DNA of 64,000 bases from Serripes groenlandicus. Taxonomy: Eukaryota > Mollusca > Bivalvia > Cardiida > Cardiidae. The position numbers and the translations under genes were made by a program. The DNA is taken from contig JASEVX010000010.1 in assembly GCA_031761405.1 (NCBI GenBank), positions 26,835,047 to 26,899,046 on the forward strand. The letters run 5' to 3'. A model generated the notes under the pieces. The model did not search any database, had not been told where the DNA came from, and saw only the letters and a list, made by a program, of their open reading frames with translations. Positions 42,211 to 54,489 of this stretch are shown in pieces (within the stretch, counting starts at the first letter, position 1; each line of letters begins with the position of its first letter).

Positions 42211-43770
42211 TGAGCCAAAGATTAAATATGGTCTATTCAGATCGCTCTTTGTCCGTCGTCCGTCCATCCGTTGTTAGAATTTGGCTTTAAACTAAATATC
42301 CTCCTAAACAATAGGACCAATTTCAACTAAATTTCTTTGGAATGTCCCTTTCGGGATCTTTTTTCAGAACAGTTCAAATGTTTAAATTATATGTAGAATT
42401 TGGATTGATGCATCACAAAGCCAGGTAACATAGAACAAGGGGCAACATGACAACACTTTACAATTCCCTTCTTACAAAAGTGCTTGGGTGATTTCAATAT
42501 AATTTAGTTGAAATTTTCATACAGTGACCCTCAACATAATTTGTTTAAGCTATATTGATTTGTTAAAGATATATAGCCACCAGGTATCACTAGAAAAGCG
42601 GTTAAATGAATATTTATTTTCAAATGACATTTCATCCTAGACCAATAACTGATTTCAACCAAATTTTATAGGATTGTTTCTTTGGTTGTCCTTGTTCCAA
42701 GCAGTTCACAGATTGATATTATGTGTATAACTTTGGTTGCTGCGGCATCAGGATAGGGATAATATGTACCATCTATAATCTTCTTCTTCTCTGAAACAGC
42801 CTATCCGATTCCAAGATAATTTGGTATGAATATTCCTTGGGTCAATTTCTACAAAAGTTGTTAAAGCTATTCTGAATGGCAAAACATTGAAATTCCATTT
42901 GTGTCTGATTTCAAGATTAGTTAACAGAAATGTTCCTTCAATGACCCTTTACATACTTAGATAGTGCAATATGTATTGGTTGAACAAATGTTCTCTGATT
43001 TCAAGAATATGAAACAGAAGTCTTCCTTCGGAGACCATCTGCATATTATGTTCAATTGAATGGTTGAAAACATCAGAAAATGGGTAAAATGAAATTTTAG
43101 CCTAAAAAACATCTCATAAACCGCTAGACCAATTTCAAGCAAGCTTTACAGGTAGTGTTGAAGATAATGTGTAATAATGCTCCTTGGGTAATCCTCCAAA
43201 AATATTGTTCGAATCATATTGATTGGTTAAAAAACATGGCAGCCAAATGGCATCAGAAAGGGGGATTTATAACAAATAGTTAAAAACCAGTCCTATGAAC
43301 ATACTTGTGTGATTTAAAGATATGATAGCAAACATTTTCAGAAAGGGATATCGATTATTTAAAAACATGACAAACCTTCAAAGTTCTTCTCCTCTGAGTA
43401 TGCTTGTCTGATTACGACCTAATTTGAGAGAAGTGTTCTTTAGTCAGAAGTTACTCAAGTCATATTGCTAGGTTGAAAAATATGTTTTTAAAAGATTATT
43501 CCGATCCATTGAAAAACATGGCAACCAATGCTACAGCTACTGACTTTTTGGAAGTATTGAGACAAAAGGAGAAATTGCTCATAATGAGCGATTTCGCATT
43601 TTGCCAAAATGTTTTCAACAATATTCAATAATTGTACTTTCATTTTTAGAGTTTTTAAATTATATTTCTAGATGTATTAAAGGGCGTCTTCTGCAGATCT
43701 TTCGTATGGGGGAAAGGGTTAAAACCTAATTAAGGTGTATATAATCAAGTGAGCGTTGTGTGTCCTCTTG
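42211..43770 (+). mobile_element. GCTCACCTGA-family array element truncating the EnSpm gene
   Basis: A head with CTATTCAGATCGCTCTTTGT and CCGTCGTCCGTCC is followed by diverged array units. The right end reads ATCAAGTGAGCGTTG and CCTCTTG then TT. The left terminus is eroded. A CCCTTTCCCAC-family MITE lies inside it at about 43530-43722 (GGGGGAAAGGGTTAA at its right end). Confidence 0.5.
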
Positions 43771-43847
43771 TTAAAATATTGTAGGTTGTGTTCATCTAGG
43801 TATCTTCTGTTCGTTTGATCTAAGATCAATTACAAGTTCAAGTGTTT

Positions 43848-44639
43848 AGCTCACCTGAGCACAACGTGCTCATGTTCACATTGTAATCGCTCACCGTCTT
43901 TTCACATTTTCCTACAAACAACTGCCTCACCTAAACCAATGGACACATTTCAAAATAGTTTCACAGGAATGTTCCTTATGTGGTCCTTTTTCAAAATTGT
44001 TCAAAAAAATTCAATTCCATGCAGAACTTTGGTTGCTGCGGAATCAGAAAATGGGAACAATGCCAAAAGGTTAAAAATCTTCTCGTCCAAAGGTACAGGT
44101 CCGAAAATTATTTTGCACAAATGTTCCAAGGGTTACTCTATACCATGATTGTTAAAATTATTCTGATCAGTTGTAAAAGATGGCCACAAGGGGCTTAGCT
44201 CGTTATCCTTATATGTGTATAATGAAAGTTTAAACATAATTCTTGTCCAAAAGAACTTATATGTATATATAAAGAACAAATATTGGACAGAATATAATCG
44301 CCACAAACGTTCCTTGGGTGACCCTCTACTAAGAATGTTGAACTTATTAGGGTCCATTGATAAATATGACCACAGTGGGGCATTTATCGTTTATATATAT
44401 TGTGAAACTTAAACAAAATATCTTAGTGTACAAACATACAGGACTGATTTTAAAAACATTTGGCACAAATGGTCACTGGGTGACCCTCTACCAAGACTGT
44501 TGCAATTATTACAATCCATTGATGAATATGATTAAAAGGGGACATTGCTTGATTTGCTTGTATGCATGTCAAAAGAACATTGAAAACTGTGATTTTTATT
44601 AAATCAGGTGAGCGATTTAGGACCATCATGTTCCTCTTG
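43848..44639 (+). mobile_element. Complete GCTCACCTGA-family element, 792 bp
   Basis: AGCTCACCTGAGC follows GTGTTT. The right end reads TCAGGTGAGCGATTTAGG, an imperfect hairpin GGACCATCATGTTCC, TCTTG, then TTT. About four units lie between. This is the clearest complete copy of the family and defines its 10-bp subterminal inverted repeat. Confidence 0.75.
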
Positions 44640-44819
44640 TTTATAAACAGACTAAAAGCATACATGACTAGGCCAACACTTACTTACTTACTGCTCTTTA
44701 CACCTTTTTTGATATACAGGTCAGTAACAAGTGATCTCGACTCCTGGCTGTACTGGCCCATGTCTGAACTATTCCCTACGTCTAGTTGACGTTCTTCAGC
44801 TTCCCCTCTTCTTCTTTTT

Positions 44820-46046
44820 AGCGCACCCCTGCACGAAGTTCTCAAGATTCTACAGTGATCGCCTTTTGTCCGTCGTGAGTCGTCACACTCTCTTTAAAAA
44901 ACATTTCCTCCTAAACCACTGTATGGATTTTTACTTAACTTGATAGGAATGATTCTTGGGTGACCCTCTTTCAGATTTTGTCAAAAAAATTAATTCCATG
45001 CTGAACTCTGGTTGCCATGTCAACCGATTTTTCTTTTTGTACAAATCTTCTTGTCTGAAACCAAAATGTCTAGAGCTAATATAGTCGGTGTCTAGCATTG
45101 TCTAGTGGTCCTCCAAACAGATTGTTCAAATTATGCCCATAGGGTCAAAATTAGCCCGCCCCGGCAGTCACCTGTTTTACATAGAGATATATAGGGAAAA
45201 CTTTGAAAATCTTCTTGTCTGAAACCGAAAGGCTTAAAACTAAGATTTTAGGTGTTGCATTGTCTAGTCGTCCTCTACCGAGATTGTTCAAATGGTGACT
45301 CTGGTGTCAAATTAGACTTGCACCGGGGGTCACCTGTTTTAAATAGAGATATATAGGGGAAAAACTTTGACTTAACTTAGTATGAATGATCCTTGGGTGA
45401 TCCTCTTTCAGATTTGTCCAAAGAAATTAATTCCATGCAGGACTCTGGTTGCCATGTCAACCGAAAGCTTTTTTGTGTGAAAATCTTCTTGTTTGCAACC
45501 AAAAGGTCTAGGCTTAAGACATTTGATACGTAGTATTGTCTAGTGGTCCTCTACAAAGATTGTTCTAATTATGCCCATGTGGGTCAACATTGGATCCGCC
45601 CCAGGGTCACCTGTTTTACATAAAGATGTATAGGGAACAACTTCGAAAATGTTCTTGTCTGAAACCGAAAGGCGTACTGCTTAGATAGTTGTTGTGTAGC
45701 ATTGTCTAGTTGTCCTCTACCAAGATTTTCCAATGATGACCCCTGGGTTCAAAGTTGGTACCACCCCGCGGTCACATGTGTTACAAAGAGATATAACGGG
45801 AACAACTTAGAAATCTTCTTATTAAATACTAACTAGAACATACACATTTCTTTCTTTGGTCACCTTCTAAGTCATATTAACTTGACAAAAGACAGACAAC
45901 AGAGGACGTGGTTTTTTCACTCTGTGGCAGTTGAGCTCTCCTGGTCATATTGGGCTTCTTGTATTCGCTTACCTGACCGCAAAATGGGTTTTTGTGGTTG
46001 GCATGACAAATCAGATAACATATCCAGGGCCATCATGAACCACTTG
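44820..46046 (+). mobile_element. Diverged GCTCACCTGA-family array element
   Basis: AGCGCACCCCTGCACGAAG follows TTTTT. Units of 180-230 bp carry AATCTTCTTGTCTGAAACCG and CACCTGTTTTACATAGAGAT. The right end is CAGGGCCATCATGAACCACTTG then TG. From 46047 to 46830 the intron contains nothing recognised. Confidence 0.5.
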
Positions 46047-46835
46047 TGTTACTTAGAGAGATACTGTGAAGATTGTATCAAAACGGTGATCAATAACCAT
46101 CAAATATTACCCATCTAAGACTTGGTCAGATAAGACTCATAAATTTGAGCCACGTTATTAAAAAAAAAAGACCTTCGGTTATCTGCAATTAGCAAAGACT
46201 CAGATGAGCCGGCACCTTTGCACAGTTTGATCAGAACGTTCCCTGTTCCCCAAGTAGCCATACCGACCATAATGGTATCATAGTTTAATTTTAGGAAGGG
46301 CTATAACAAAAATGACTATTTCATCCAATTGTATCATTCATACATGCCAATATTTTCAAAGTGTTTGCATGGCCAGGCTCAATGTATGACACGTGTACAG
46401 AAGTCAAATAACATTTCACAAGTTTTCTAGCTTAAATTCTACTCTACCATTGTTTTTTTTATGATAATGAACCTGATATTGCAAAGTCACACCTCAGCTA
46501 AGGCTCCACGACAATCATGTACAGCAAGTTCTATATATATTTATTGAAACCTATCAAAATATATCATCACTTGTAAAAAGTCGACAATGTGATCTTATTA
46601 CTACAATGAAGACCATATACTCATTTAGTTTAACACTGATTTTAACCAGCCATTTGAAGTTCAAAATGTAGCAAAACGTCATTCAAATGTTCATAGATAA
46701 CTAGAAATAGTCATACGATAATGATTATCGTTAGAAGTCAACAAAGACATGATAATGGTGACCAATTTCTACTTATAATTGCCGGGACAGACTTAGATAC
46801 AACTGGGACTATATTTATGTGTTTTCTTTTTCCAG

Positions 46836-47023
46836 ATGATTATGCATTTGCTTACCCAATGAACCAAGTTCGTAAAAATAATCCAGAAAGGTTATCCGAC
46901 CTTAAAGTGGATGTTGAGGGTACATATGCAAAAGATCCTGCTCAAGCACTTGAGACAGTTAGAAATGACACATACCAACCTCTAGCTGGAACCCAAGACA
47001 GTGGTTATAGAAGCAACATTTAG
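46836..47023 (+). CDS. Terminal exon: cytoplasmic tail with trafficking-type motifs (phase 1 to stop)
   Basis: TTTTCTTTTTCCAG opens a frame that, joined in phase 1 to the previous exon, reads DDYAFAYPMNQVRKNNPERL and continues for 61 residues to TAG at 47021. Near the end lie YQPL (YxxΦ endocytic type), DSGYRS (fits the DSGxxS β-TrCP phosphodegron pattern) and the C-terminal RSNI (S-x-hydrophobic, class I PDZ ligand pattern). These motifs are short and are inference. The clean splice acceptor, phase fit and stop strongly support a last coding exon. Confidence 0.75.
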
Positions 47024-47800
47024 ATGAAGATACCCTCCACGATACCTCTACTACATGTAGGTAAAACTATCGGCTGTATTTTTTCCGAAAGCCTAGTGGT
47101 TAAGACATCCGCTTCAGGAGCGGAAGGTCGAAGGTTCGAATATCAGTTTGCGACAGTGGGGTCCGTTCTAATATAGCCTGTTGGTTAGTCCCCCGCTAGT
47201 TAAATAATGGTACCAAAAACCTGTGTGTCCCGTGCCTGGTGAAAAGCTAGGACTATGGAAGTAAAAATGTGTTAAGGAACAAAGGTGTCTGATAAGTCAG
47301 AAAGTGCTGGCTCTTCAATAGGGATGACACCATAGGAAGCAAACATTTTTACCTTTTACTTTACTTTTTATTTTTACTTATGTGCTTCTAACCTTTTTAG
47401 TTTATCTCTTTCTTTTAGCTAAAATTAAAGTTGACATTAGAAAAGCCGAACATAAACCACTAGATGTAAATTGTTAATTGAGTATTTTTTGCATAATACA
47501 AATTTTGTAAGTTTGACCCGTTGCACTAATCTAGGGCTTCATTAATTAACACTAGTCTTTGTATTCACTTTGCATCCAATCCCAATCAGAGACTTACAAA
47601 ACAATAAGTGTTGCTATGCCTCTGTCCCAACCTTTTAAACTATGTTGTCTTGCTACTATGTATTTTATTATCTTATCATTTGCAACATTATTATTATTAT
47701 TTCTGTTTTCGTTTTCAGGGGGGACATTTTCAAGAGGATTCTGATGTTTAATTGAATAATTTGCGAAATTCTCGGAGAGAAATAAAGGAAGTACAAGCAT
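47024..47800 (+). other. Probable 3' untranslated region
   Basis: Continues from the stop codon to an AATAAA at 47781-47786, the first good polyadenylation signal in a suitable position. A SINE lies inside it. The actual cleavage site is not determinable here. Confidence 0.45.
47090..47350 (+). mobile_element. tRNA-derived SINE of a second type
   Basis: The head reads CCGAAAGCCTAGTGGTTAAG (A-box-like) and GGTCGAAGGTTCGAATATC (B box), about the spacing of a tRNA. The body continues with GAAAAGCTAGGACTATGG and ends in a T-rich tract. Its body differs from the 29383 SINE, so it is a separate family. Confidence 0.65.
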
Positions 47801-47959
47801 CTGTAATGTACAGATCTGGGCAATTATTAGCTGTTGTTATTATATGGCAGTTATTGCACCATGGTTTTCTTTACTGTGTTATTGCACATTGATAAGGCAG
47901 TGACAAATGTTAAACTTTTGTAATGTAAGATTAATAGTATTTTGCTTCGTATAACTAAG

Positions 47960-48250
47960 TTATGTTACATGGAGTCATGTTGATTGTTGGTCAAAAAGTA
48001 TGGCAGCAAGGGGCGGAGGAGCTCTTTTAACCTTTATGTCTAAAACATAAACTTTGAACCTACCTCTTTCAAATGATATTGAATGGTAAAAAAGCCGTGG
48101 CCCCCAGAGGTCAGGTTCTTTTGCCCTTAATATCTCAAATTAAAAGATTTGTTTCTCCTTTTGGCCCTGGAGCAAAACTAGCCCTCTTTTGCCTCATGTT
48201 GTTACTTTATTTGGTCAACTTATTGTCATATGTTTAACATATACACACTC
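47960..48250 (+). repeat. GCTCACCTGA-family array fragment
   Basis: AGTCATGTTGATTGTTGGTC and AGTATGGCAGCAAGGGGCGG are array-unit words. No termini preserved. Confidence 0.4.
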
Positions 48251-48253
48251 TTT

Positions 48254-48777
48254 AGCTCAACTGAATTCGAATTGTGGGTAAACTTTTGTGGTCAGTCACT
48301 GTCCGGCGTCATCATCGTCTGTTAGTCCGTCCGCCAACATTTTCCTACAAAGAACTTCTTCTCTGAAACCAATCTGCCAATTTGAAAATAATTTCACAGG
48401 AATGTTCCTTATGTAGCCCTTTTTCAAACACTATTAAAATATCTAATTCCGCCTTAAAATAATTCAATTACATGTAAAAATCTGGTTACTGTGGCATCAG
48501 ACAATCTTCTTGTCCAAAAGTACTGCCCAGGTTTGAAAATAATTTGGCACAAATGACCTTCTACGAAGATTGTTAAAATTATTCTGATCCGTTGAAAAAC
48601 ATGGCCGCCACATGGCACAAACGGTAGCTTTGTTGACCTTCTACCACGATTGTCCTTTGATAAACATGGCCACCAAGGGGATGTTGCTTGTTTTCCTCAC
48701 ATGTATAGAAGACCAATATTGACTATTAAAAACCGATTAAATCAGATGAGAGATACAGGACCATAATGGTCCTCTGG
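48254..48777 (+). mobile_element. Complete GCTCACCTGA-family element, short form
   Basis: AGCTCAACTGAATTCG follows CTTT. The right end reads TCAGATGAGAGATACAGG, hairpin GGACCA-TAA-TGGTCC, TCTGG then TTT. About two units inside. The terminus is diverged from CTTG. Confidence 0.6.
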
Positions 48778-48846
48778 TTTTGTATATATATTTACTCTTA
48801 TGCTAGGACTTTGAGGGTTTAATCAACAGCAAAATGTTAAATAACT

Positions 48847-48851
48847 AGACA

Positions 48852-48889
<38 letters not shown>

Positions 48890-48916
48890 CTCTCTATTTC
48901 TCTCTCTCTCTATCTC
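48847..48916. repeat. AC and CT microsatellites
   Basis: CACACA about 20 times followed by CTCTCT runs. From 48917 to 49770 AT-rich sequence, including a short duplication of ATCAATAATGRGCAAATATTA at 48967 and 49027; no gene recognised. Confidence 0.85.
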
Positions 48917-49774
48917 TTAAATCTTATTGAAATTTAGACTGTCACTAAGTAAAGCACTTTTCTTCAATCAATAATGAGCAAATATTATAGAAATTTAGAA
49001 TTTCACTAAGTAAAGCACTATACCTCAATCAATAATGGGCAAATATTATGGACTGACGTGACTTCTTGATATCTTTTGTACTTGGAATAATGCGTTGATA
49101 TATTTATGTATCTCACAGTTTTGTTATATGAAAAACATTATTGACTCCCTTATGTAAAGAATAGGGATGCTCAATGTGACCTTTGATATCAGAACAAGTT
49201 TGTTTACACTGTCTTATATCGTAATGGTAACTCTATCTATGTCCCTTTTTTAAGCAAGAACTGAAATTCATGGATTTATTTATTTACATTTAAAGTTCCT
49301 ATTACTTATTGAAAGTTTAGTATCTTGAAGTTATAGAATGCTATTAATTTACCTAGGAAATGCATTGGTATAACTAAAATACCATCCAAGAAATAAAAGT
49401 ACATGTACATGCTTTAAACATCTGATGACACTATAGGATTACATAGAAGTTTGTTTTGACTATATTAAAGTCATGATACAAATGCCTATGAAACTTACTT
49501 AATCCAAGTCTCCAGTTATGAAAGTATGAAATGTAATTGAATTTAATGGGTAACGTCATGGATATATTGTAACAAGCAGTATGAGCCAGACTCAGGGCTG
49601 AATGAAAGATAACATTATTATCATAGACATTCTTGGATGACTCCATACAACTCTTTTAATCAATGTGTTGTCATTCTAGAAATTTGAACATTGTTTGATA
49701 TAATGGCGTTTTCTGAATAAGTTACCAGTACTAGTCTACTAGTTCATTTATTCTGAATCCAGCGAGTCAGTGGC

Positions 49775-49935
49775 TAACCCACCAATCCTGAATGAAGAGG
49801 AGGGGAATTCATTACTACCATTTTTATAGTATTAATTATGACCCGGCCAGGTTTCGAATCCAAGATGTCTCGCATCCGAGGTGGACGCGAATCCACCTTC
49901 ACAGTCAGTAACTGAAATCTAAGGATTTGTGACTT
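49775..49935 (-). repeat. tRNA-like SINE remnant
   Basis: Minus strand: GGTGGATTCGCGTCCACCTC followed by GGATTCGAAACCTGGCCGGG, an imperfect B box in a tRNA-like setting. No target duplication found. Confidence 0.35.
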
Positions 49936-49953
49936 CTTCAGCCAGATCCACAT

Positions 49954-51448
49954 ATAGACGCTTTTTGACGCCTCTAGTACAGACTTTTTTTGAAAACACT
50001 GTGACAAAAGGAGAATTGATCATGACGAGCAATTTCTACTTTTGCCACAGTATTTTCAACTCTTTTCAATAATTGCACTTTTATTTAAAGAGAACTGCCA
50101 TATTGCTGCTGAGATGTTTTCATCCTCTGCTGCAGATTTGTTGTTTGTTGGAAAGGGTTAAGTCCCAAGTCTAGCCTCATCGTGCTATACTGTTTAACAC
50201 CTGCTCACTGATTTCAATACTTTGGCCAATATGATTTTCAAGCTGTAAGGTAACTGTTTATGAATAATTACGGTGAGCTACAAAATTCTGAATATAATCA
50301 CTTAGCCTTCCAAATAGAATACTTTTTTTTTTTAACTTTCAACCTTTACCTATCTGGTATATTTTTTTTCTTCAAGATGTCAAGACTTAACTGATTGAAT
50401 TTCCTGAGTACATAGTACGATTTTTAGAACATTGTGGCAAAAGGAGAAATTGCTCAAAACGAGCAATGTTTCCTAAATGCCACACTGTTTTCAACACTAT
50501 TCAATAATCAAACCATCATTTATTGAAATATTCCCTATTTTTTGTCCAGATGATTTCAAAGTCGTCTGCTTCAGATGTGTTGTATTTGGAAAAGGGCTAG
50601 GTAAACCAGGGTATGGTTACATAATAAATCATCCATCAATGAATAGTGCTTTACTTAAGAACTAATTACTCCTTAAAGATCTAGATAATTCTTAACTTGA
50701 AAATGAGTAGATGAGCATCCAGTGAATGAACCAAGTTGTGTATCTTTTTTCGTACTAGTTGATAAAAGAGCTGCACATTCAACTCGAGAAAATGTTAAGT
50801 TACGCAACTATTTAACCCTTTTGATGAAACATGAATATTCATGAATTACATAAGCCTCATTTTTAATGAGACATGAATATTCATGAACCACATTAGCTGA
50901 CGCCTCTCAACGGAAAACGTTTTAAAACAATGTGGCAAAAGGAGAAATTGCTCATCATGAGCAACTACTCAAGTTGCCACAATGTTTTCAACTTTATGTT
51001 TTTAACCTTATTCATTACATGTTCTTTCATTAATAGAGGGTTTCCATATTTTTGACTAAATGTTTTCAACATTGCTGCAGATTAAATGTATGTGGGAAAG
51101 GGTCAATGAGTCATGTGCAGTCTAATGTGGATCTTTACTGTTTGCCATTTAGTTGTAAAAGCATCATAATTGCCATATATTGGTATTTGCTAATTTTATA
51201 ATATAATATATATAATATATAATACTATTTGCTGTTTAACCCCCCCTTTCCTACATACAACACAGCTGCAGCAGACGACTTAGAAAGTATTCAGGCAAAA
51301 TCATGAAAAATATCTATAAATAGAAGTTTGATTATTGAATAGAATTAAAAACGTTTTTGCAAAAGGGCAATTTTCTTCTAGCAGTTCTTCCTTTTGTCAT
51401 GTTTTCAAAAATTTCTGCTGCAGATGCGTGTACATAAGGGAAACGGTT
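49954..51448. repeat. Cluster of four CCCTTTCCCAC-family MITEs
   Basis: Copies lie at about 49954-50160, 50395-50605, 50813-51105 and 51236-51448. All share AAAAGGAGAAATTGCTC-type inner palindromes, and most end GGGAAAGGGTT or GGAAAAGGG. The third copy also contains a direct duplication of GACATGAATATTCATGAA-type sequence. Why they cluster is not evident. Confidence 0.65.
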
Positions 51449-51547
51449 ACTATTTTTTTAAACTCACTGTTGGGTAAGATATCAATTTATCTAGTGCACT
51501 TTTAGATTTACTATACCATCACTTTCATGTGAATGTTTTGTATTTTT

Positions 51548-52103
51548 AGCTCGACTTTTCGAAGAAAAGGCAAGTATACTACTCGCCTCGGCAGCGGCGG
51601 CAGCGTCGGTGTCACACCTTGTTTAAGTTTTTTGTACCGTCTCACTTTATTTAAAATCCAATACAAATATTGCTTTGAAACTTGCAATACTTGTTCACCA
51701 TCATTATCTCCATCAACAGACAAGAGTACATAACTCTCTCAAGGTTTTCGTAAGAATTATGGCCTTTTTTCGACTTAAAACTTTGGTTGAGTTTTCGTAC
51801 CACCCCCCTATTTTCAAAACCATTAGAGATATAGCTTATACATTTGCAATACTTATATACCATCTTTACCTCCATCAACAGACAAGACAACATGAATCTG
51901 TGAATATTTTTGTCAGAATTATGGCCCTTTTTCGACTTAGAAAATACATAGAACCTTAGTTAAATCCAACTATAATTGTTTATCATCATGACTCCACTCT
52001 GTAGACAAGAGATGGTAGCTCTGTTTTCCTTTTACTGCAAAAAGTTTTGTTTTATTGTCAAGCACTAAAAACGTCGAGCGCGCTGTCTTACGAACAGCTC
52101 TTG
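51548..52103 (+). mobile_element. Complete Helentron-like element, GCTCGACTTTT family, 556 bp
   Basis: AGCTCGACTTTTCGAAGAAA follows TTTTT. GGCAGCGGCGGCAGCGTCGG replaces a microsatellite near the left. Two to three array units follow, then AACGTCGAGC, the hairpin GCTGT-CTTACGA-ACAGC, TCTTG and TT. This is the uninterrupted counterpart of the element at 29220-34324. Confidence 0.75.
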
Positions 52104-52314
52104 TTATTGTATGCTAACTTTTTTAGCAGTCTTTTATTGTAATATTACGTGACAAGATTGACCTGAAATTGACATTTGTACAAACATTTAAATGATTATG
52201 ATATACATGGCTTTTTTTGTTATCAACTTTGGTTTATGAAAATACACATAATGGAATTAATGACACACAGTTTAAATATGATGAGTGATACTATGTGTAT
52301 CATTTGTGTGTGTG

Positions 52315-52580
52315 TGTGAGCCGTTCCACGAGAAAACCAACATTATGGAATCTGCGTAATGTATCGGCCAAGATCAGCCTGCACAGTCCGCGCCTAATGC
52401 GGGCCGAGTCGTTCCGTCTCAGGGTGGGTAGAGTTAAAGAGTAATGATTCCTGAAACAGAAAATCAACATAAGTCGAAATGTGTATATCCAGGTTAGTCC
52501 GAGCGGCATGCCTAGGCTGATCAGGGTCGATACTTTACGCAGAGTCCATAATGTTGGGTTTCTCGTTGAACGACTCGCGT
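52315..52580. mobile_element. Foldback element, CCGTTCC-GCGAGAAAACC family
   Basis: GAGCCGTTCCACGAGAAAAC at the left and GTTTCTCGTTGAACGACTCG at the right are inverted. The usual interior (CCTGAAACAGAAAATC, TCCGAGCGGCATGCC) is present. The stretch 52581-53330 contains no recognised feature. Confidence 0.7.
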
Positions 52581-53331
52581 ATATAAAGTATATCTTATCA
52601 GAAAGGTCACGATCAGGTTAATAGTGTCAAGTAATACTGTTATAGAAGTAAAGATTTCCTAATTATTTGATAGATTTTGCTTTTGATTAAAACTACTCGA
52701 CTATTATAGTATGTAAGCACAATTAAATATCGTTTATGCATGTGGTCATTTGTTGTTGTGTCAATTTTGGTCTATCTTTTTCATTGAGTTATACATAGAT
52801 AAACATCAATAGGATTAGGTAAAATCTATTTGATAACGGAAAACACTATTCTAGAACATTTGACACACTTTTAAAAACATCTTTGAGGGAAAAAGGATTA
52901 ATTGCTAAATATGATAATTTCTGAAACATGTTAGTTTCGATAATGTTACTTCGGTGAGTTGATATTAGTAGTCAGGTATGTGTAACCCTATTCTACTGAA
53001 CCGATGTTATTGATTGTTATTTTATTTTTAGACTTCGGATATTTTACAGATTAGTTCCTAAATGATATGTCAAAGGTCACTTTTACATTGAGCGTATCGA
53101 GAACTGTTGACCTTTTACATGCCATAGTCGTTATTTCGGCTGTGCATTTTATTTAAGGAATTTTAACTTATTGTTTAGCAATACCATATATTTACAGTGA
53201 TAGGCAAATTTTGTATAATGCCCTGTCAGATCTTATTCAACAGTGATTTGCATTGGTCATTTATAGCCATACTTAGCCGGATAAGTAACCAGATCATACA
53301 ATCAGCACTCAAATTTCATAGTAAATCAATT

Positions 53332-53398
53332 TAATGTTTTCCCACATAGAACAAATCTGCAGCAGACTCGTTTTGAGCATATGTGGAGAAGGGTTAAA
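53332..53398. repeat. Minimal CCCTTTCCCAC-family derivative
   Basis: TTTTCCCACATAGAACAAATC and TATGTGGAGAAGGGTTAA enclose only about 30 bp with one CTGCAGCAGAC arm: an internally deleted MITE of 67 bp. Confidence 0.5.
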
Positions 53399-53699
53399 GG
53401 ATCAAAGTTCATTTTTCGATTAAAGATTGTAAAATAATTAATTATTATGTGATAAATACATGAGCATTGTTTTTATCCTGATAATTAAGTCGTTAAACGC
53501 CCTTTGAAAACATTGTGAAAACGGTAAAAAATTGGTATTTAATGGTAACAAAAGCATTTTACTTTCACCTTTTGGACATTTGGGTCCAGTGTAGATTAAG
53601 ATCAAAATCACGTTTGTTATAATCTGTAGTATAATACAAGTTAACTGTCATTTCCTTTTAAAACCCCAGAAATTGTTAATACATATCCTGTGCAGGCAG

Positions 53700-54488
53700 G
53701 CGTGGCTGCTGTAATGTATTACCAAGCCTTCTGATTATTGTCTGCTGTAATGTATTGCCAAGCCTCGTGATTATTGTCTGCTGTAATGTATTGCCAAGCC
53801 TCGTGATTATTGTCTGCTGTAATGTATTGCCAAGCCTCGTGATAATGTATTGCCAAGCCTCGTGATTATTGTCTGCTGTAATGTATTGCCAAGCCTCGTG
53901 ATTATTGTCTGCTGTAATGTATTGCCAAGCCTCGTGATTATTGTCTGCTGTAATGTATTGCCAAGCCTCGTGATTATTGGCTGCTGTAATGTATTACCAA
54001 GCCTTCTGATTATTGTCTGCTGTAATGTATTGCCAAGCCTCGTGATTATTGTCTGCTGTAATGTATTGCCAAGCCCCTGATTATTGTCTGCTGTAATGTA
54101 TTGCCAAGCCTCGTGATTATTGTCTGCTGTAATGTATTGCCAAGCCTCGTGATTATTGTCTGCTGTAATGTATTGCCAAGCCTCGTGATTATTGTCTGCT
54201 GTAATGTTTTGCCAAGCCTCGTGATTATTGTCTGCTGTAATGTATTGCCAAGCCTCGTGATTATTGTCTGCTGTAATGTATTGCCAAGCCTCCTGATTAT
54301 TGTCTGCTGTAATGTATTGCCAAGCCTCGTGATTATTGTCTGATGTAATGTATTGCCAAGCCTCGTGATTATTGTCTGCTGTAATGTATTGCCAAGCCTC
54401 CTGATTATTGTCTGCTGTAATGTATTGCCAAGCCTCCTGAGTATTGTCTGCTGGAATTTATTGCCAAGCCTCCTTATTATTGTCTACC
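53700..54488. repeat. 36-bp minisatellite, about 22 copies
   Basis: The unit TGTATTGCCAAGCCTCGTGA then TTATTGTCTGCTGTAA repeats in tight register. One unit near 53840 has a 12-bp deletion, and a few carry CTGATT for CGTGATT. The period is divisible by three, so twelve-residue repeat frames appear on the plus strand; there is no sign that they are translated. Confidence 0.95.
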
Positions 54489-54489
54489 C

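Noticed and set aside
53850..54343. Repetitive membrane-like frames of the PSLVIIVCCNVL type
   Set aside because: Products of the 36-bp minisatellite; no surrounding gene structure.
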